From an uncultured Bacillota bacterium (GTDB taxonomy: Bacteria; Bacillota_I; Bacilli_A; Izemoplasmatales; UBA1188), in the NCBI GenBank assembly GCA_900318975.1, contig ONMY01000162.1, forward strand, positions 1 to 5,271: DNA of 5,271 nt, given 5' to 3'. Positions 4,586-5,271 of this stretch are shown piece after piece. The stretch's first letter is position 1, and each line of letters opens with the position of its first letter. A program made the translations under genes and the position numbers. Under the pieces are notes generated by a model that ran no database searches, had not been told where the DNA came from, and saw nothing but the letters and a program-made list of their open reading frames with translations.

Positions 4586-5271
4586 ATGAAAAGAACATTT
4601 TCATTATTATTGTTAGCAGTGTTCCTAATGTTCGCATTAGTAGCTTGTACTGAAACAGAAGCGCCTACTACAACTAAGAATGGCGACGATGTTCAAACTA
4701 CAACAACTGAACCTGCTATCACCACTACTGTTCATACCCATGAATTTGGAGCTTGGACTGTTACTAAGAATGCTACTTGTACTGAAGAAGGTAGCAAAGA
4801 AAGAACATGTGCTTGTGGCGCAAAAGAAACTGAAACAATTCCTGCTACAGGACATAATTATTCTACAGAATGGACTATTGATGTTGAACCAACATGTAGA
4901 AAAGCTGGTAGTAAATCTCATCATTGTACAGTTTGCGATGCTAAGACTGATGTAACAAAGATCGATAAAGTTGATCATACTGAAGGAACTAAGATAGAAA
5001 ATGAAGTCGCAGCAACTTGTACAACTGCAGGTACATATGACGAAGTAGTTTATTGTACAGTATGTAATAAAGAAATCTCTAGAACTCAACATGTCGTTCC
5101 TGTAAAAGATCATAATTTCTCAGCATGGACTACAGGAACTCAAGCAACTTGTACTCAAGATGGAACTGAAACAAGAACTTGTTCAGAATGCCATCTAACT
5201 GAAACAAGAACAGTTGAAGCTTTAGGACATAATTATTCAACTGAATGGACAATTGATACTCCTGCAACTTG
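4586..5271 (+). CDS. Lipoprotein with tandem Cys-pair repeats, 3'-truncated by window edge
   Basis: The frame is open through the right edge; 228 codons plus two bases are visible, the last two (TG) probably starting a Cys codon. Residues 1-20 are a lipoprotein signal: basic MKR, a Leu-rich core, then lipobox LVAC with Cys21 as the lipidation site. It would be anchored to the outer face of the membrane. Residues 22-48 are a Thr-rich linker. From about residue 50 there are four full repeat units and the start of a fifth, each with A/P-T-C then C-x(1-2)-C: Cys 65/75/77, 104/114/117, 145/157/160, 189/199/202. GH or DH plus an aromatic (H90, H131, H176, H215) and a conserved Trp often separate units. 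This repeat style is common in surface proteins of gut and anaerobic Bacillota, usually without known function. Cysteine triplets outside the cell suggest disulfides or zinc binding (inference). The C-terminal part, which might carry a functional domain, is not in the window. Confidence 0.9.
   Translation, partial: MKRTFSLLLLAVFLMFALVACTETEAPTTTKNGDDVQTTTTEPAITTTVHTHEFGAWTVTKNATCTEEGSKERTCACGAKETETIPATGHNYSTEWTIDVEPTCRKAGSKSHHCTVCDAKTDVTKIDKVDHTEGTKIENEVAATCTTAGTYDEVVYCTVCNKEISRTQHVVPVKDHNFSAWTTGTQATCTQDGTETRTCSECHLTETRTVEALGHNYSTEWTIDTPAT
4733..5271 (+). repeat. Tandem protein-coding repeats of about 40 codons
   Basis: Lead cysteines of successive units lie at residues 65, 104, 145, 189 and probably 229, giving periods of 39, 41, 44 and 40 residues. 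Units 1 and 4 are most alike: both read A-W-T ... ATCT ... G ... RTC and are followed by GHNYSTEWTID (nt 4850-4882 and 5225-5257, 30 of 33 bases identical, all three differences synonymous). The 375-nt distance equals 125 codons, about three units, so a three-unit block may have been duplicated. Confidence 0.82.

Noticed and set aside
4680..4955. Forward 91-residue frame inside the lipoprotein gene
   Set aside because: It is a Leu-rich out-of-frame reading of the repeat region; the lipoprotein frame with signal peptide and lipobox is far better supported.
4637..5113. Reverse-strand 158-residue open frame, rich in Ser and Cys
   Set aside because: It is antisense to the repeat lipoprotein, of low complexity, and arises from the repeated codons; no start signals are seen.

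Overview
The window is AT-rich DNA whose four complete or ending genes all stop at TAA. Tryptophan is encoded by TGG and no in-frame TGA is needed, so the standard bacterial code fits. Strong AGGAGG-type ribosome binding sites, TTGACC/TATAAT promoter boxes, short hairpin-plus-T terminators and a lipobox lipoprotein point to a low-GC Gram-positive bacterium (Bacillota, possibly an uncultured Erysipelotrichia-like or Acholeplasma-like lineage). A GGGtGRT-family protein and Cys-pair surface repeats suggest an anaerobe. The lineage is inference only.

All real genes lie on the + strand, in three transcription blocks. Block 1 (2-2476) is the 3' part of a P2A-type calcium-transporting ATPase, then 14 nt later a small flavodoxin-like protein, then a clear terminator. 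Block 2 (2479-4289) has a near-consensus promoter, a NifU/SufU-like protein with five cysteines, a GGGtGRT-family protein 16 nt downstream, and a terminator. Block 3 (4290-5271) has a 296-nt gene-free region holding two promoter candidates, two inverted repeats and a possible pseudoknotted RNA ending in seven T residues. It then leads into a lipoprotein that runs off the right edge and consists mainly of tandem units with an A/P-T-C ... C-x(1-2)-C pattern.

Block 1 would supply ion export plus a flavin electron carrier. Block 2 is the most interesting: a self-contained, strongly promoted two-gene unit. One product looks like an Fe-S scaffold in fold but lacks the usual Asp ligand arrangement. 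The other is a conserved family with a glycine-rich signature and, as far as I know, no established activity. Block 3 is a surface-exposed, potentially metal- or disulfide-stabilised repeat lipoprotein behind an unusually elaborate leader. No mobile element, tRNA, rRNA or CRISPR array is visible.
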